This document shows, piece after piece, positions 6,396 through 7,490 of a DNA stretch of 7,490 bases; position 1 is the first letter of the stretch; each line of letters opens with the position of its first letter. The position numbers and the translations under genes were made by a program. This DNA comes from Gallionella sp. (lineage in GTDB: Bacteria > Pseudomonadota > Gammaproteobacteria > Burkholderiales > Gallionellaceae). The stretch is from positions 1 to 7,490 of the forward strand of contig JANLID010000136.1 in NCBI GenBank assembly GCA_024654105.1, read 5' to 3'. The notes below the pieces were generated by a model. It saw nothing but the letters and a program-made list of their open reading frames with translations, was not told where the DNA came from and made no database searches.

Positions 6396-6410
6396 CCGTT
6401 CGCCCTGAGC
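6396..6410. repeat. Truncated half copy of the RPELVEG palindrome
   Basis: CCGTTCGCCCTGAGC is an exact 15-nt match to the reverse complement of the right arm of the 1240-1309 element (GCTCAGGGCGAACGG, 1295-1309). The expected continuation, TTGTCGAA, is missing: the sequence changes to AAAATGTGTATGGG from 6411. No partner arm follows within the next 100 bases. The abrupt loss 41 bp after nhaD and ahead of a recombinase gene makes 6410/6411 a candidate junction of inserted DNA. Confidence 0.6.
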
Positions 6411-6534
6411 AAAATGTGTATGGGTAATTCTAATTTGCGTTGAACTAAACCGCTACGCGGTGGTGCTCCGATCCCACCGTATCCTGCTTCAATCTCCCAA
6501 TTCATCTTGCTGCAACTGACGTAAAAATCTCCGA

Positions 6535-6572
6535 TCCTTGATCGCGGGGGATGTCCCCGATCAAATCAAGGA
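6535..6572 (+). promoter_or_regulatory. Hairpin covering the recombinase ribosome-binding site
   Basis: TCCTTGAT (6535-6542) is the exact complement of ATCAAGGA (6565-6572), and CGGGG (6545-6549) pairs with CCCCG (6555-6559) inside it. The 3' strand of the outer stem contains AAGGA, the core of the Shine-Dalgarno (AAGGAGA, 6568-6574) that lies 5 nt before the ATG at 6580. An alternative fold pairs TTGATC with GATCAA. Either fold would limit ribosome access and keep recombinase translation low. The pairing is seen directly; the regulatory role is inference. Confidence 0.45.
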
Positions 6573-6579
6573 GACGAAG

Positions 6580-7459
6580 ATGACGCAAAACAATTGTCCG
6601 GGCATCCGGAAGACGTTACGTGTGCGGATGAACGATGCCATGATCTTGCGCGGGTTTGCGTTGCGCACACAGCAATCCTATCTTGCGGCGGTGCGCGCGC
6701 TCGCGAAGTACTACCGCCTCCCGCCGGATTCGCTGACGGCGGAAGAGGTGGAGGCCTACCACCTGCATCTGATCACCGGGCGCAAGCTCGCTTATTCCAG
6801 CGTAAACCAGTCGGCCAGCGCCTGTCGTTTCCTGTTCGACAAGGTGCTGAAACGTCCGCAAGCCCGGTTCGACATCCCGATGGCGAAGGTGCCCAAGTCC
6901 CTCCCGTGCGTGCTGTCGCGGGACGAAGTGAGCCGCCCGCTCGCCGCTGCCCCCAACCCGCGCGGCCGCGCCTTGCTGATGGCGACCTATGCCGCGGGGC
7001 TGCGCGTTACCGGGGTGTGCTCGCTGCAACCGGCGGACATCGAGAGCGCCCCCGACCGGATGTGCATCAAGGTTGCGCCAGGGCAAAGGCGGCAAGGATC
7101 GCTACACGATGCTCTCCCCGCAGTTGCTGCAAACCCTGCGCGACTACTGGCAACTGTATCGCCCGCGCACCTGGCTGTTCCCCAACCCGTCCGGCACGGG
7201 GCCGATCGATATCAAGGTGGCGCAGCGCATCTATGGCGCGGCGCGAGACAGGGCGGGACTGGGCCGCAATGGCGGCATCCACACATTGAGGCATTCCTTC
7301 GCCACGCACCTGCTGGAATCCGGCGCGGACATCCACACTATCCAGCGCCTGTTGGGGCACGGCCATGTCTCGACTACCATGCGCTACTTTCACCTGGCGC
7401 AAAACAAGCTGACCGGTACCACTTCGCCGCTGGAGTTGCTCGACACCGTCTTGCGCTAA
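6580..7459 (+). pseudogene. Tyrosine recombinase (integrase), broken by a one-base insertion
   Basis: The gene starts at ATG 6580 behind a good Shine-Dalgarno (AAGGAGA). It begins with a SAM-like core-binding domain (about residues 15-95; RGFALRTQQSYLAAVRALAKYY) and passes into a catalytic domain with LLMATYAAGLRV (Arg142). Near 7073-7074 the frame shifts. Removing one T from AAGGTTGCGCCAG restores KVRQGKGGKDR and the remainder, for a 292-residue protein ending at TAA 7457-7459. Repaired, it carries the full set: Arg142, Lys169 or Lys172, His234 and Arg237 (HTLRHSF), His260 (LLGHGH) and Tyr269 (MRYFHL). As written, the first frame stays open to the window end with unrelated sequence and lacks the Lys, His and Tyr residues, so it should be inactive. 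The overall pattern resembles integrases found beside IS91-type transposases (family recollection). The usual Glu after Arg142 (RVSE) is Gly here (RVTG). A sequencing error is possible. It lacks the extra helix of integron integrases. Confidence 0.85.
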
Positions 7460-7490
7460 CGCCATCGTGGCCCCTGGTTCGGGTCTGGCC

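Noticed and set aside
6440..6480. Hairpins near the recombinase as an integron attC or attI site
   Set aside because: There are no paired RYYYAAC/GTTRRRY core sites, and the recombinase lacks the extra helix of integron integrases.
1..7490. CRISPR array, tRNA or rRNA genes
   Set aside because: No regularly spaced direct repeats, cloverleaf-forming sequence or rRNA signatures were seen on either strand.
7467..7490. GTG start of a downstream (IS91-type transposase) gene
   Set aside because: Only eight codons are visible before the window ends, with no clear ribosome-binding site; this is too little to call.

Overview
The window looks like the chromosome of a facultatively hydrogen-oxidising proteobacterium, most likely a betaproteobacterium. 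This rests on the R. eutropha-like hoxFUYH gene order, fairly high GC by eye, and palindromic repeats that read as 'RPELVEG' when translated, which I associate with betaproteobacterial genomes. The genus cannot be told from the sequence.

Positions 1-4058 (minus strand) hold the operon for a cytoplasmic NAD+-reducing [NiFe] hydrogenase (group 3d). It is transcribed right to left as hoxF (diaphorase flavoprotein), hoxU (iron-sulfur electron-transfer subunit), hoxY (hydrogenase small subunit) and hoxH (catalytic large subunit, cut by the left window edge). Together HoxYH splits H2, and HoxFU carries the electrons to NAD+. hoxY and hoxH overlap by 8 bp. hoxF-hoxU and hoxU-hoxY are separated by 112-119 bp gaps, each filled by a palindromic element. 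A third palindrome lies inside hoxF and is translated in frame, adding about 17 residues to the protein.

Positions 4059-4278 are the hoxF leader with a possible sigma70-type promoter. A 173-residue, membrane-anchored protein of unknown function (4279-4800, minus) lies upstream of hoxF. It diverges from nhaD (4942-6351, plus), a sodium/proton antiporter with its own extended -10 promoter candidate.

The right end (about 6411-7490) looks like accessory DNA. A half copy of the dispersed palindrome stops abruptly at 6410. It is followed by a non-coding stretch with hairpins and then a tyrosine recombinase resembling those that accompany IS91-type transposases. The recombinase has a one-base insertion near 7073 that breaks the frame before most of its catalytic residues.

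I found no wholly unknown multi-gene system. The most unusual signal is the invasion of one hydrogenase operon by three palindromic elements, one of which has become part of the HoxF protein.
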